64,000 nucleotides of DNA, taken from positions 124,001-188,000 of the forward strand of contig MCGE01000029.1 in the NCBI GenBank assembly GCA_002105175.1. The letters are read 5' to 3'. Position 1 is the first letter of the stretch. Each line of letters opens with the position of its first letter. Below are positions 1 through 12,300 of this stretch, piece after piece. Origin of the DNA: Absidia repens (taxonomy: Eukaryota; Mucoromycota; Mucoromycetes; Mucorales; Cunninghamellaceae). The notes below the pieces were generated by a model. It ran no database searches and was not told the origin of the DNA. It saw only the letters and a program-made list of their open reading frames with translations. The position numbers were made by a program, and so were the translations under genes.

Positions 1-1
1 T

Positions 2-94
2 GAAGCTAGTTTTGATGATCTGCCCCGAACAAGAGAAGAAGCCGAACGACGTACCACTGGCCGACGCAATCAATGGGGTGACATGGCTGAATGA
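2..94 (+). CDS. 3' end of a truncated, unrecognised gene
   Basis: An open frame enters from the left edge and stops at TGA (92–94). The 30 residues seen are charged and rich in Arg, Glu and Thr, with a Trp near the end (QWGDMAE). A poly(A)-type AATAAA lies near 258–263, a normal distance for a fungal 3' UTR, which supports this as a real last exon. The family cannot be named from so short a tail; the start and upstream exons lie outside the window. Confidence 0.5.
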   Translation, partial: EASFDDLPRTREEAERRTTGRRNQWGDMAE

Positions 95-502
95 AAATAG
101 GACATGATGGCGACTAGCTGTTTGTTTGTTTGTTTGTTTTTTGTTTTTTGTTTTTTTTGTAGAAATATAGTATAGTTTAGACTTTTTTTTTTGCATTATA
201 TCTTTTGTATATTATTTTTCTTTTTTAATGAATGGGTCTGTAGTACACTATAGTATTTAAATAAAACATTGAAGACATATTTTGATTTATTTGATAAAAA
301 AATAAAGGCATATTTTGATCATACACAAAAGACTATCCAGGATTTTATTATTTGGTCAAAAACATACATGAAGCTGACGGGGACTATACTATGTGTGTGT
401 GTTTGTGTAATTGAAAGGGAGAAAGGGAGAGATAGAAAATGGAGGCTAAGGTGATGTAGGCGATGAGTCAAATAGGTACTTGGTTCATGCTACCCGCCAT
501 TT

Positions 503-1010
503 TCAAACGGGTTCAAAGACTTTGGACTTGTTATCAGTGATTGATAGAAACAAATCATTGTATTGACCATCATTAAATTGGAATAGCGTTTGTGGTCCGT
601 CGTGTTCCTGAATAATGTATATATAAACAAGAGGGATAGGAGGGATTAAATCAAAATGGTCATCATCAGCGTTGTTCATAGGGTAAACCTTTTGTTTGAT
701 CTTGATATAATCCAGTATTCGAAGCGACGGTATCTTGTATATGACATTGGATCAATAATGTTCTTTCTTGGTTACAAAATTTTCAGCACTAAGTGATGCA
801 CTGAGTTAAGGCTAGCCAAAGGTTCAATATCACTAGGTTCCTGGATCGCATTGTTAGTACATCAGTATGCTAAACTACATGAATAAAGAGACGTGCCTGT
901 ACAGTCTATTCTTCATCATACATACCACGCAAGACTAATTCACGATCCTTGAGAGGATTTATATGAGTAATGGGGTCAATGATGAGATATACTATGAGGA
1001 GAATGAGAAA
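503..1010 (-). CDS. cryptic multi-exon coding fragment, function unknown
   Basis: No ATG-initiated frame of useful length exists here, but the minus strand holds coding-like exons. The best is 733→503: an open frame of about 76 codons ending in TGA (503–505), opening IPSLRILDYIKIKQ and closing DNKSKVFEPV, preceded by a possible ACAAG acceptor. A second lies near 1000→930 (IDPITHINPLKDRELVLR) with a CTCATAG acceptor and a GTATGT donor. A third, near 830→765 (EPSDIEPLASLNSVHH), follows a TACTAAC branch-point-like motif. I could not join all three in one frame, so this is either an unannotated gene with an exon I misplaced or a decaying pseudogene. No family recognised. Confidence 0.35.
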
Positions 1011-1203
1011 AAAAGGAAAAGGACAAGAAAGACTGGAAGACGGGTCGCTGGTAAAAACAAGTATATATACAAACAAATCAAACACCGCTGTCTATCAAGC
1101 ATGAAAAAAAAAAAAAAAAAACCATTTTATTATGCAAAAAAGGGGGGAGATGAGGATAATCTAATCTAGATAGGTATATAAAAAAAAAATCAAATATGAT
1201 AAA

Positions 1204-3176
1204 CTATGCTAAAGGACAAACGAATCCACCAGTAGCAGGGGCCACCATGACAGTTGGCTTGTACCCGAAAACGTCCAAACCCCATATATGGAGAGTCACC
1301 CAGAATAAAAGAGAAAGAGATTCATGTTCCTTGGTGGAGGTAGCAGCAGCTGGTGGCGGAGCTGGTGGAGGAGAGGTCGATATTGTCTGGTTGCTGTTGG
1401 TGTTGCTGCCATTCGTCGCCATTGTATGATTGGTTGCGTTATTGGTATTATGCTGATCCATCGGTGTAGTTGTCATAGTGCCATTTCCATCACCACGAGC
1501 CATCAAAAGAGACCGCCGTTTCATTGTTGGAGAAGATGTAACACATGCTTTCTTGAGACTTGAAAATGTGGTATCCGACACATCCCGCGCTTGATAATCC
1601 AAGTAGACACCCATTTGGACAGTGGAGATAGCACGAGGATCCAAAACCACAGATTCAGGATGATCATTCTGAAAACCCTTTCCGACCACATTTCCAGTCA
1701 AGGCATCTTTTACCAAAAGGTGGAATTGGACCAAACGGGTAGGGAGAAGCCAGTTTTGTCGATTGTCTACCGTGAAGTTCACCATCCATTGACTTTCAAA
1801 TTGCACATTGCCCAGCATGGCCCCTTGGCTCGTTTCGGTCACCTTGGCGGGAGAGAGTAACGACGCACCTTCAATTCGGATCAACGGCGTTCGTGGCCAA
1901 AAGATAGATGAGAGGATGATCAGAAAGAGTGTGGATAAAAATAATGCAAATACTCGCCATCTTCTTCCGCATGTCCTTTGCTGTTGCTGTTGCTGTTGCT
2001 TCTGCTGTTTTTGTTGCCGCTTTTGTTGTTGCTTCAGTTGTGCTTGTTTCTTCATCGCCTTTTTGCTAGATGATCGATCACCGCATGATAAAAAACAACA
2101 CCCTATCCAACAGCCTCGTGGTTCACCAATCAAATCGTCGTCATCCATATGTTGTTGCGCATGCTTTCCGTTCACCTTGTTTTGCTGAAATTCCAAATCG
2201 TTTTCTTCATCGCCATGTCGTGTGGTTGAAGAAAGGTCGCTTTCGTTTTCGTGTCCATCATCGTCGTCATCACTGTGGTGGTCATGTTGCTGTCGCTGAT
2301 AGTAGTCGTTTGATGAATTACCATAGTGTTCTCCTTCTTCTATTGATCCGTGCAGTTTTTGTCTTTGATATTGTTGTTTTTTGTTGTCGAGATCATTACT
2401 GACAAGAGTATCTTGGCTTCCAAAAGGCCGACTGTAACGATTTTCTAGGTATAAGGATGGTGTAGTTGATGTTGGGGTTGTCAGATTCAAGTTAAGGTCA
2501 AGGCTACCTGAAGTGCTATCTGATATATTATCAAGTGGATGGATAGTTCCTATATAAAGAAGAAAGAAAGGGATTTGTGTCAGGGATTTTTCAAAAAATT
2601 AAAAGTCAGCTGGGATTAAAATAGGAGGAAAGGAGAAGGTTTTGGCTTACCATTTGTATTTGATCCATTTTGTTTCGCAGCGGTTGATGAACTGATAGAA
2701 GAGGACGAAGATTTCATAAAAGCGCTTGCAATGGTAAGTCTTGAAGGGTTTGGACTATTGTCATTAATTATAGATGAAGAGTTGGAGGAGGCTGGGCGTG
2801 TGATAGAATTAGCATGAATATTGTTCGTTCGAGCGCCAATTGCATATGTCGATCCAGTATCTTCTTCACTTTCTGTAGGAATAGGAGATGTATACGATAA
2901 TGGCGACGAAGTCAAAGGAGAATGCTGATAGCCAGATGATGACATGAATCTATCCGCAATAGATAATCGAGGCGTAGATGACATGACTGGTGACGATGGT
3001 CGTCGATGCGCTGAATCTTGTTCATGCATCAAGGATTCTGGTGTCAGTGATTGTGTACGACGCTGGGTGCTCTTATTAATTGATTTCCTGTCACTTGAAA
3101 TTTGTTGTTGAACTGGAGATGAGCTAGAAGAAGATCTATGTTGTACCGTTGGTCTGGCTTGATTTGTAGTCACCAT
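1204..3176 (-). CDS. single-pass membrane protein with LEA-like luminal domain (uncharacterised)
   Basis: Two exons, 3176→2651 and 2549→1204, joined by a GTAAGC/TATAG intron, give 623 residues. ATG 3176 is the first in-frame ATG. The N-terminal 375 residues are low-complexity (Ser, Gln, His, Asp). A Cys cluster near residue 322 (GCWIGCCFLSCG) and a Lys/Gln-rich stretch precede one membrane segment at about 375–394. The C-terminal part (about 400–510) resembles the LEA-14/water-stress type beta-sandwich seen in plant LEA-2 and some fungal vacuolar proteins (inference), followed by a Ser/Thr/Asn-rich tail. The layout suggests a type II membrane protein with a cytosolic disordered head. The Cys cluster could be palmitoylated. 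No enzymatic motif seen. Confidence 0.7.
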
Positions 3177-3950
3177 TATTGTATAGTACAAAAATTTCTA
3201 ATTAAATTTCACAGAAATGAAAGAAAGGAATGATTTATGAAAAATGAAAAGTAAAAAAAGAAGAAAACTCAGCAATACGAATTATATTTTTAAGGGAGCC
3301 ATTTTGGTATTCTTGATTTCGCCCCTCGCTTTATATTTATTTTTGTGTTCTTTCCTAAAACTAGAAACAGCGCTTGTGTTTAACCGTGCGCTTGATTTAC
3401 TGCATTTTGTTTTTTATGTAACAGCGGATTAAAAAAAAAATCTTGAGAAAGCAGGAGACGATGGTACCGTTGTTCCAGTTATGTAATATTTGCTCCTTCC
3501 TTGCTCTCTTCCCCTTTTCTCTCGGTGTCTTCCTGACTATAAATCATTATGAAAGAAAAAAAAAATTAATTAATTAAAAATGTAAATTGAAAACCATTAG
3601 AAATATACTTGGCTCATACAAACTGGTTGTTCAACGCTCTAGTATGGTGCAGACACTATAATGTACCATTTTGTGCTCGTCACAGGAAATGCTAAGGATA
3701 TCTTTTTGCTCGACTAAAAAAAAAAAAAAAAAAAAAAAAGAGTGGTTCTATATCATAAAGATGGTTATAAATAGTCGATCTTGGCGGGGGGGGTAGAGAA
3801 TTTGCACCCGGATAATTGCCCTGGGTTATACTAAAGTCGATGGCTCTTCAGGACGACAATGTAACATCATAGAAACAAAACACCCAGAAATTTTTTTTGG
3901 AAATACAGTAAATCTCAGACAAATTCAATTTTTTTCTTTTAATTTTTTTT
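3177..3950. other. intergenic, no gene seen
   Basis: AT-rich spacer upstream of the minus-strand membrane-protein gene. It contains an A-run at about 3717–3739 and a T-rich stretch near 3940–3965. A 62-codon plus-strand frame at 3244 is hydrophobic but lacks coding character and is not called. Confidence 0.5.
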
Positions 3951-3954
3951 CTTC

Positions 3955-5550
3955 TTTTTTTTTTCTCCCTCATTGAAGCTACAATGAAGTGAATGCAAAT
4001 TTGTGCTGGTGGCTAGAACTTGAATTAGGGGCATTTTGAAAAATGCAAAACGAACATCCTGGGAAACCCTTTCATTTTGGATCTCGGATTCGTACCTGTC
4101 ATTCTTAGATTAGGACATTCAGCTTAGAGATGAGTGTCATGAAAACCGTCATTAGTTTAGCTTTGTGTTAGATTTCTTAGTTTAACTCTACATTTGAATA
4201 AAGTATGTCTAGCCTTTTTACCATTAGCACCGTTTGCCTCTCTCATATGATTACTGTAGTTGCCTTCATAGTAGACCCTTTGAAATAGATTTAGAAAAAC
4301 ACATGAGTAAGAAGTAAGTGATACAATTGAATGGTCTTAATTGAATAGAATAAAGTTGGGTATTCATAGTTTTTCTATATCTAAGGTACTAATTGATCGT
4401 GTAAAATGTTCTATAGTTGATATGGGAATAAAAGAGGGTTAATGGGCAGTGATTGGTACTGTGTCATGGAAAAGTTTGTCATATATATGTCACGGTAAAT
4501 GGTGTGATAACGGGATGGTAAACTAATTATCATCTAGATCGTATCGTGAAGTAATGCACCAGTGATGTAGGTATAAACGGTTTCATATATATTTGCTTCG
4601 TCAGGAACCAGGAATACGACACCCTTTATACATTCTATTTATAATACGTTGAAAACTTCCAGTTTATGCTCGTTTAAACAGTACCTTAATAAAATATATC
4701 TTTTTCTTTTTAACCATTGATTCAAATCCATGTTAAGCCCTATATTAAATGTATATAGCACACCAACCAGTCCCCCTTTACCCGTTTCATACTTTCACTT
4801 TGAAATAGAGAATGTTGTTACTCTTTATTTGGCATTAATCAAACATCTTTTCATAAGGATGTGATTATGATATAAAACAGTATAACTATTACTACAGTTT
4901 GATATATGGATGGGTTTCTTTTTTAAAGACATGAAAAAGTGAAATCAGATCATGACAGCCAAGTATGATCTGAGCACTTGTATTGTAGCACTGGATTTGA
5001 ATTTAGTTTTTATTTCACTTGCATTGTGCCTGATTCACATCAATGTCACACTTTCCTTTGTTTTATTGCTACATTTGTATGCAAAATACATTGGATCTAA
5101 AAATATAACAGCCCCTATTCACATTGCCTTCCTTTAGTATAGTGTTGACTCTTATGATCAAATGTCGTATCTGTCGCTTGTCACTAATCCTTTCCCACAG
5201 TATCACACTTGTCATTCCTATACGGGCATAACATACAGCCTCAAGTATCCACTATTCAGCCATATACACATATTTAGAAATAACCAAACTCCCCAAGTTA
5301 CATCCATAGCCTCAAATTACCATTCTTCAATCACATCCACAGTCCCAAATATTACTGCATCCTTTTTCTCCATTTTATTTTAAAAGCCCTTCATCATTTT
5401 ATTCAATAAAAACCATATCTGTTAACATTACTTATTTTCTTATAATGTCTTCTTATTGTTTTTCCAAACATTACACCAAGTCATGATTCAATAAAATCTT
5501 CTTTATTTTACAATATACTGTACGTACAACAATAAGTGACAGAGTTGCGT
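3955..5550 (+). repeat. dispersed repeat copy A
   Basis: Shares the family anchor GGGAAACCCTTTCATTTTGG (from 4061), then the 'ATTAGTTTAGCTTTGTGTTAG' type segment and repeated AATAAA tails. Its head (near 4015, ending GCATTTTGAAAAATGC) matches copy D at 29 kb rather than the CACGTG copies, so A and D form one subfamily. Its tail near 5490–5515 (TGATTCAATAAAA then TTTATTTT.CAAT) matches the tails at 39.6 and 41.2 kb. No open frame of note. Boundaries are approximate. Confidence 0.6.
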
Positions 5551-5554
5551 CTGT

Positions 5555-5850
5555 TTTCGTGGTAGCGCCTCAAAGATGGGCCGTATGTGCGAGCTGTAGT
5601 AATGAAAAATGTGCGGCTAATGATTCTCTACAAATACTTTCAGCAAAAGTTAGGTTGTACAGTGTGTGTAGCAGACGTTAGGAGCGATTTTGTGTGTATT
5701 TTTGCACTTGTTTGATTGTGGCACCTCAGGGATGGGCTGTACGTGCTAGTTGTAATAATAAAAAATGTGCGGCTAATGATTCTCTACAAATGTTGTTAGC
5801 AAATCTAGGCGGCGCAATAGGTGTATCGTGTGCAAATGTAAGTCAAAGCA
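5555..5850 (+). repeat. 156-bp tandem direct duplication
   Basis: Two diverged units offset by exactly 156 bp. GTGCGGCTAATGATTCTCTA starts at 5611 and again at 5767, and GCGCCTCAAAGATGGG at 5565 aligns with GCACCTCAGGGATGGG at 5721. The second unit differs by scattered substitutions. The array lies about 400 bp upstream of the secreted EXORDIUM-like gene, so it could belong to its upstream region; no coding frame is shared. Confidence 0.75.
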
Positions 5851-6120
5851 CCCATATATAGCGGGACACCGATTTTCATCAAGTTACGGCCAAGGGTGGC
5901 GATTTTAATTATCTTGTGACATCATTTTTAATTGGCTGCAAACATTGATTGCTGAATGTACTTTGAATTAATATAAAAATGGATAAACGAATGTAATATA
6001 TTGCAGTTCATCGATATGAATCAATTTCATCAAGTGAAAAAAAAGTACAAGGCTTTTATAGTATAACTAAGGTTTCTATAGTTTGCCTTTTTTAGTCTAC
6101 TTGATTTAATAATTCATCAG

Positions 6121-6125
6121 CCAAT
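6121..6125 (+). promoter_or_regulatory. CCAAT box candidate
   Basis: CCAAT in AGCCAATCAGAACC, 132 bp upstream of the ATG at 6257. This is the usual distance for a fungal HAP/NF-Y site. Sequence match only. Confidence 0.3.
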
Positions 6126-6256
6126 CAGAACCTCAAACTACTGGTCGCTCCATTGTCTATTATTTTTTATTTTTATTTTTGGAACTCCTAATTCTTTTTC
6201 ATTTTCTTCTCCTGTAGTTTTCACCTCCCTTTTTGTCAACATAATCAAATATCTCC

Positions 6257-7321
6257 ATGTTGCTATCCTCGTTTAGTGCTTTTTTCCTTGCAGTGGCCGG
6301 GATCGTTACTGCACAAGAACAACAGCAACAACAATCAACTACAAATGGAACCTCACTCAATCCCGTCGCTAGTCAATATGGTTCGACATTCAAAAACACT
6401 GGTGGAAAGCTGCTTACTGGCTTTGTCAATGGTTGGTTTTATTTTGTTTTTTAATACTTTATTTATTTCTATGCTCATGTTTTTCCTTCTTCTTTTATAT
6501 TAGCTTATGTTATATTTTATGGCGATTGGTCATCTACGAATGGAACAACTGATCAGAAAACGTTTCTTGGATTTGTGGATGGCATTGCGACGACACCTTG
6601 GTTCTCCATTTGTAAGTAGATATGTCTTCAAAAAAAACATATTTATTATATGCAAAGGTGCTCAACATACTTTATATATTTTCTTTATTGATTGATAGTG
6701 GATGAATACACGGACGGGAATGGCACTCCAGTAGGAAAGCTCAATCTGGCGGCAGCATTACACGATTCAGGAAGCGCTGGACTCAACCTGACGGATCACA
6801 ACACACACAAGAGCATCATATTGAATGCAGTCAAGTCCGGTTACTTGTCCGAAAACAATCAATTGGATAGCAACGGTGTCTACGTTATTATTCTGGGCCC
6901 TGATGTCCATGATTCGGAATTCTGCAGCTCCAATTGCGGTTACAATTCGTACAGTGATCAATTCCAATATGTCTTTATCGGCTACCCTGGTGCCTGCCCT
7001 GAAACCTGTACACCACCTTCGATTCAAAACAAGTCGCCCAACAATAGCCCTTCCATGGACTCGGTCATCACCCTCTTCTCACATGAACTTCAAGACATTT
7101 TGACTGATCCCCGTATGGATGCTTGGTCGATTCGAAATGGAAACGATGTGCTGGAAGTGGGCGATTTTTGCTCCGGAACAAACACATCTCCTGAACAATG
7201 GTTTGGTAAGACGCAAACAACTCCTGATGGGGCTAGCTACAACTTGGAATTTCACGATGCAAAGTACCTGGTGCAAACAATTTACAGCAAGGAAAAGAAT
7301 ACATGCTTACTATCCAAGTAA
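6257..7321 (+). CDS. secreted EXORDIUM / phosphate-induced-protein-like protein
   Basis: Three exons, 6257–6431, 6504–6611 and 6699–7321, give 301 residues. A signal peptide (MLLSSFSAFFLAVAGIVTAQ) is followed by a short Gln run. The rest matches the plant phosphate-induced protein 1/EXORDIUM family: YVIFYGDWSS near the start, the VYVIILGPDV strand, the FCSSNCGY Cys pair, FIGYPGACPETC, then SHELQDILTDPR and the VGDFCSG Cys motif. The family is secreted and in plants affects cell expansion and carbon-status responses; its biochemical activity is unknown. The SHELQ segment is not a full HExxH metalloprotease site. A poly(A) signal lies at 7546–7551. The fold assignment is firm; the role in a fungus is open (wall or secretome). 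Confidence 0.85.
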
Positions 7322-7707
7322 TATGGTATTGTGACTCTTCTTCATGGTGTTTATGGCATGACTTTAGGATCATCCCACTAGTTTATGTAATCGCACTTCC
7401 TTCTTTTTGTATACCTTTGTTTTATTTATCCCTACCACTCCCCTCTTTTTCTTGTTCTTTTTTTGTGATCGCTTTCCCACTCTTCCTCTTTAGTATAGTT
7501 AGCAATGGTATCATGTATTATGTTAGATTATCATTTATGTATATCAATAAAAACATGTCTTGTATCTCAGTCAAAATTAAATATCAAAATTCTTATATAT
7601 GAATCATTTATATCATTATCGTTTCAAAAGGGCCCACCTTTTTCGGGCTTTGAATTACCCATGATTTTTGATTTCTTAGGGGATATATTGTCTCGACCCT
7701 TTCTTGT

Positions 7708-7745
<38 letters not shown>

Positions 7746-7799
7746 TCCCCTTGATTTAATATCCCACAAACCTATAGCACATATACACCGCCAAGCAAT
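7322..7799. other. 3' UTR and spacer with T33 run
   Basis: Holds the EXORDIUM-like gene's 3' UTR and AATAAA (7546–7551), then a run of 33 T (7710–7742) 57 bp before the next start codon. No gene seen. Confidence 0.5.
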
Positions 7800-8937
7800 A
7801 TGGAAGACGATCCATTTGTTATTGTGGAGAAGTAAGTATTATGGAGCAATCCTTTTTATTGATTTTTAACCAACCATATTATCTTCCTCCCCTCATTTTC
7901 TTCTTCGATAGCCAGGTCAAGGAATCCTTGGTAAATGCGGACAACTTGTACTCATCCTGGAAACGAATACGACAAACAGTAAAGTCACCAAACAATCAAG
8001 AGCTACGATGGACTGCCGATGAACTTACGTCATGCCTTGAGGCTATGGAACAAGACCTGGATGATTTGGATGAAGCGCTGGCGGCTGCCAAAGCGAATCC
8101 ACAGCAGTTCCATCTTTCGACCAATATCTTGAACGTTCGCCAACACTTCCTAGTGCAATCACGAAATACCATTCAGTCTATACGTAATGATATGGTCAAT
8201 CCGCTGTCCAAGCAACAAGAATACTCCAACGTAAGTGTAAAGCAATAAAAAATGACACCTTTAGTGACTTTTACACCTTCTGTTTTATATATATATATAT
8301 ATGGGTGTGTGTGTGCAGTCTATATCTCATGATCAATCCGACGCCTTTATACCTTATCGCTCAGAAAATGACAACAACAGGTACATTGATAATGAACAGC
8401 AACAGCAACAGGTAAGTAGTGAAAGTGAATTTCTTTTCGCTTGTGTTGATAAGGTTTTAAACTGGGATAGTCTTCTTAAAAAATTAGGTGATGTTTCAAG
8501 AACAAGACCAACACTTGGACTCCATGGCAGGCACTTTGGTGAATCTAAAAAATATTGCAGGAACAATGAATAATGAAATTGATGATCATGTTATGTAAGA
8601 CACACACAAAAAAAAAAAAAAAAAAAAAAAAAGCCAAGACAATTTATGCTTTACTGACCCTTATTTCTAAATAGTTTATTGGATGAACTCGGCGATAATG
8701 TTGATCGAACCGAGGGAAGGTTGAAACGGGCTATGCATCGGGTGACAGACATTCTACGAAAGGAAGAAGGTAAACTGAATTAGTGGGGAGGTGATATTGA
8801 TGATTGTTTGAATTTATTATACTGTTACTCACAATACTGCTGTTTTGCGCGAATGATTAGACTCGAAATCTGGTTATTGTGTTTGTTGTTTGATAATTAT
8901 TCTCATTATTTTACTTGTACTTGTAGTTATTATTTAA
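7800..8937 (+). CDS. TLG1: Qc-SNARE, Tlg1/syntaxin-6 type
   Basis: Six exons (7800–7831, 7912–8230, 8319–8411, 8488–8594, 8675–8769, 8861–8937) give 240 residues, close to yeast Tlg1 (224) and human syntaxin 6 (255). It opens MEDDPFVIV like syntaxin 6, then the three-helix N-terminal domain (about 15–117), a Gln/Asn-rich linker, and a t-SNARE helix (about 150–212: EQDQHLDSMAGTL … LGDNVDRTEGRL) with the central Gln expected of a Qc-SNARE. The last 77-nt exon encodes only the C-terminal anchor (CCLIIILIILLVLVVII). The stop codon overlaps an AATAAA (8937–8942). Known role: fusion of endosome-derived vesicles with the trans-Golgi. It lies 403 bp upstream of the Drs2-type flippase. Confidence 0.9.
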
Positions 8938-9340
8938 ATAAAATTTATATTGTTATATTCTCACTTGAATCGCTGTCGTCTTGTCGTTTTATTTTTATTT
9001 TTATTTTGTATGAGCCTCATTCTGGCTTAGATTGATGCTTGCCTCTCGATCGAACGAAAAGTCTAGGTTACACGCCAAGTTTTGGCAGTAGTCGGCGGTT
9101 GAAAATATCTCTTTGACTTTGAAATGGCCCAAAATCTATTTTCTCCTTTTTCTTTTTCTCTTTCTTTTTTTTTTATTTTACCTCGTCTCTCCTGACTCTT
9201 TTATTTACTTCACATTCTTCATTTATTTGGCGTTTGTATATTTCGATTAGTGTATTCTCTTATTATTATTTATTTTGCAACATATAATTCCTCCTTTTCC
9301 CTCGTTACTCATACACCACCAACTCCAAACTCGGTAGGCC

Positions 9341-12300
9341 ATGTCTCATTGGCAGAACAACACGGAACCTGAAACGGAAGATGAACGATCTCTTGGAATG
9401 GATCGACTCAACAACCCTCGACACTATGAAACGTCGTCTTCCGAATACGAAATGGCCACGGCACAACAAGACCGACCTTTTTATCAACAAAGTGGATCTT
9501 ATTATACCTCAGGTAAGCTAAACTTTTAAGTGTCCTTTACTCCAAACGAAGCTAGAAAACAAAGAGCGACACATTATTATTGGATACGATTTAGTGTAAT
9601 TAACGCCTTTTCTTTTTATATATTTTTGTTGACAATGGTTTAGCTACTTTTTCCGAAGATCGACGGGATGAAGATGAGGAAGGATTGCAGCTATTGGATC
9701 ATCCAGCAACAATTCAACGACCTCCTGCCCCTTTTGGACAACAATCGACTAGAACTGGATCGGGGACGGCGGCATCATCACCACTGGCTGACGAAACTAC
9801 ATCATCGTACCACGACGGTCGATATTCACCAGAAAGCCAAAGAAGTACAAACGGTCAGCATCACCGCATTGATTCAATAGACAAAATGGAACTATATGAA
9901 AACGATACCGCGATGCGAAGATCAGTAATTAAACAAAAAAGGAAGAAACGACAGATGCGACGATCCCTCAGGTACCGCTTACAGAACATCCTCAAAAGAA
10001 CACCGCAAGTATCAGCAGAACCTCGACTCATCCATCTCAACAATGACGATCTGAATACGCAACAAAAATTCATGAACAACTCTGTCTCGACTGCAAAGTA
10101 CAATCCTCTCACCTTTTTGCCAAAATTCCTGTATGAAGAATTCTCAAAACCAGCCAATTTGTTTTTTTTATTCATCTCTGGTATTCAGGTACGACTCCCA
10201 AAAGAAAAGTTTATATTTGTAATTTATTAAATTTCTCCTTTATTTTATCATTTTAGCAAATCCCAAATATCTCTCCTACCTCAAAATATACCACACTAGT
10301 ACCGTTGGTGATTGTACTATTGATTACAGCTGTCAAGGAAATTTTGGAAGACTTCGTAAGTAGACAAGTGGAGAAACTAGTTGTATTCAGCGTGATAAAA
10401 CAAGAAAATATATAAAGCGTTACTTGCTAACCAAAAAGATCTTTCCTCTTGGTATTTGTTGCAGGGTGTACACAAATCAGACCGTGAATTGAACAACAGC
10501 AAATGCAAAATTTACGATGGATCTCAGTTTTTGGAGAAGAAATGGCGGGACATCAAAGTGGGTGATATTTGTCGTATAGAAAGCTCTCAGTTTTTCCCTG
10601 CAGATTTGGTGCTTCTCAGTAGCTCAGAACCCGAAGGTTTATGTTATATTGAAACAAGCAATTTGGATGGGTACTAGAAAAAAGAAGAAAAAAAAATAAA
10701 AATAGCGGGCAACAAACTTACACATGACTTTTTTTGTTTCTTCCTTTGATAATTGCATTCTAGGGAAGTAAATTTGAAAATCAAGCAAGCCTTACCAGAA
10801 ACATCCCATATCATCTCTCCCTCTCAACTATCTGAACTTGGAGGCGTTATCAAATCTGAACAACCCAACAATCGTTTATACAATTACGACGGTACGCTCT
10901 CCATACCTGATGGATATGGTAAAACAAAAGAACTCGCCTTGGATCCAAACAAACTATTACTTCGCGGGGCTCAGTTAAGGAACACAAGTTGGATTTATGG
11001 GGTGGCGATATTTACTGGTCATGAATCGAAGCTCATGTTGAATTCAAGGTATGTTTTGCTAATAAGGGGGGGTCATTAAACAGATTGTTTGTCTGACGCA
11101 TTGTTTCTTTTTGTTTTGTTTTTTGTATATTAGTAAAAAACCGACAAAGACGTCCAATGTGGCGCGCATCACCAACCGCAATATCTTGTTTCTATTCACT
11201 ATGCTTGTGGTGATGAGTATTTTGTGTTCGGTAGGAAATCTTGTTATATCGGTAAGTGCCTTGTAAGCATTGTTATATGTATTATTTTCCTCCAATTGAC
11301 TGTTTTTTTTGGGGGGATTGGCATTATAGATGAGAGACGATGAACACATGGCGATGTATATTCCTATGTCGGGAGCCGAACGTGCCCAAGATTTTGGCTT
11401 CAATATATTGACATTTATGATTTTATTCAACAGTTTTATTCCTATCAGGTACGAGCGTCACCAAGAAAATATTATATATACCAAATCACCCTTGTGGTCT
11501 CAATTCCTTTTTTTTTTTTTATTAGTTTGATGGTGACAATGGAAATCGTCAAATTTGTGCAATCAACCATGATCGACAATGATTTGGACATATATTACGA
11601 GAAAACGGATACACCAGCGGTCGCTCGTAGCAGCAGTTTGATCGAGGAACTTGGGCAAGTGGAATATGTCTTCTCCGACAAGACTGGAACACTAACATGC
11701 AACGAAATGGAATTCAGGGAATGCTCTATCGCTGGACTTTCTTACGCCAATCAACCAGATCCCGATCGTCGACCAGCGGATGACAATGATAGTCATGGAC
11801 AGTACTCCTTTGAACAACTGGAACAACATTTACATGGATCTCAGCATAATAACGTTATTCACGAATTTTTGACCTCCTTGATGACGTGCCACACCGTGAT
11901 CCCCGAAACCAAAGAAGGTACTGATGAAATCGCTTATCAAGCTTCCTCCCCCGATGAAGGTGCTCTTGTTAGTGGTGCAAGCAAAGTCTTCAAATATCAT
12001 TTTTATGCTCGCCGACCTCATTCTATCAATTGTACCATCAATGGTGTAGACCACGAATATCAAATCCTCAATGTGTGCGAATTCAACTCGACTAGAAAAC
12101 GTATGTCGGTGGTGCTCCGTGGTCCTGATGGTAAAGTCAAGTTATACTGCAAAGGTGCTGATACGGTGATCTTGGAACGGCTCAACAACGACAATCCATT
12201 TGTGGACGCAACCTTGGAACATCTTGAGGTAAATACTACTATAAAAAGGAAAAGAAAAACGCATCGAGCTTATCTATACGCATGCATATACTTATTATTT

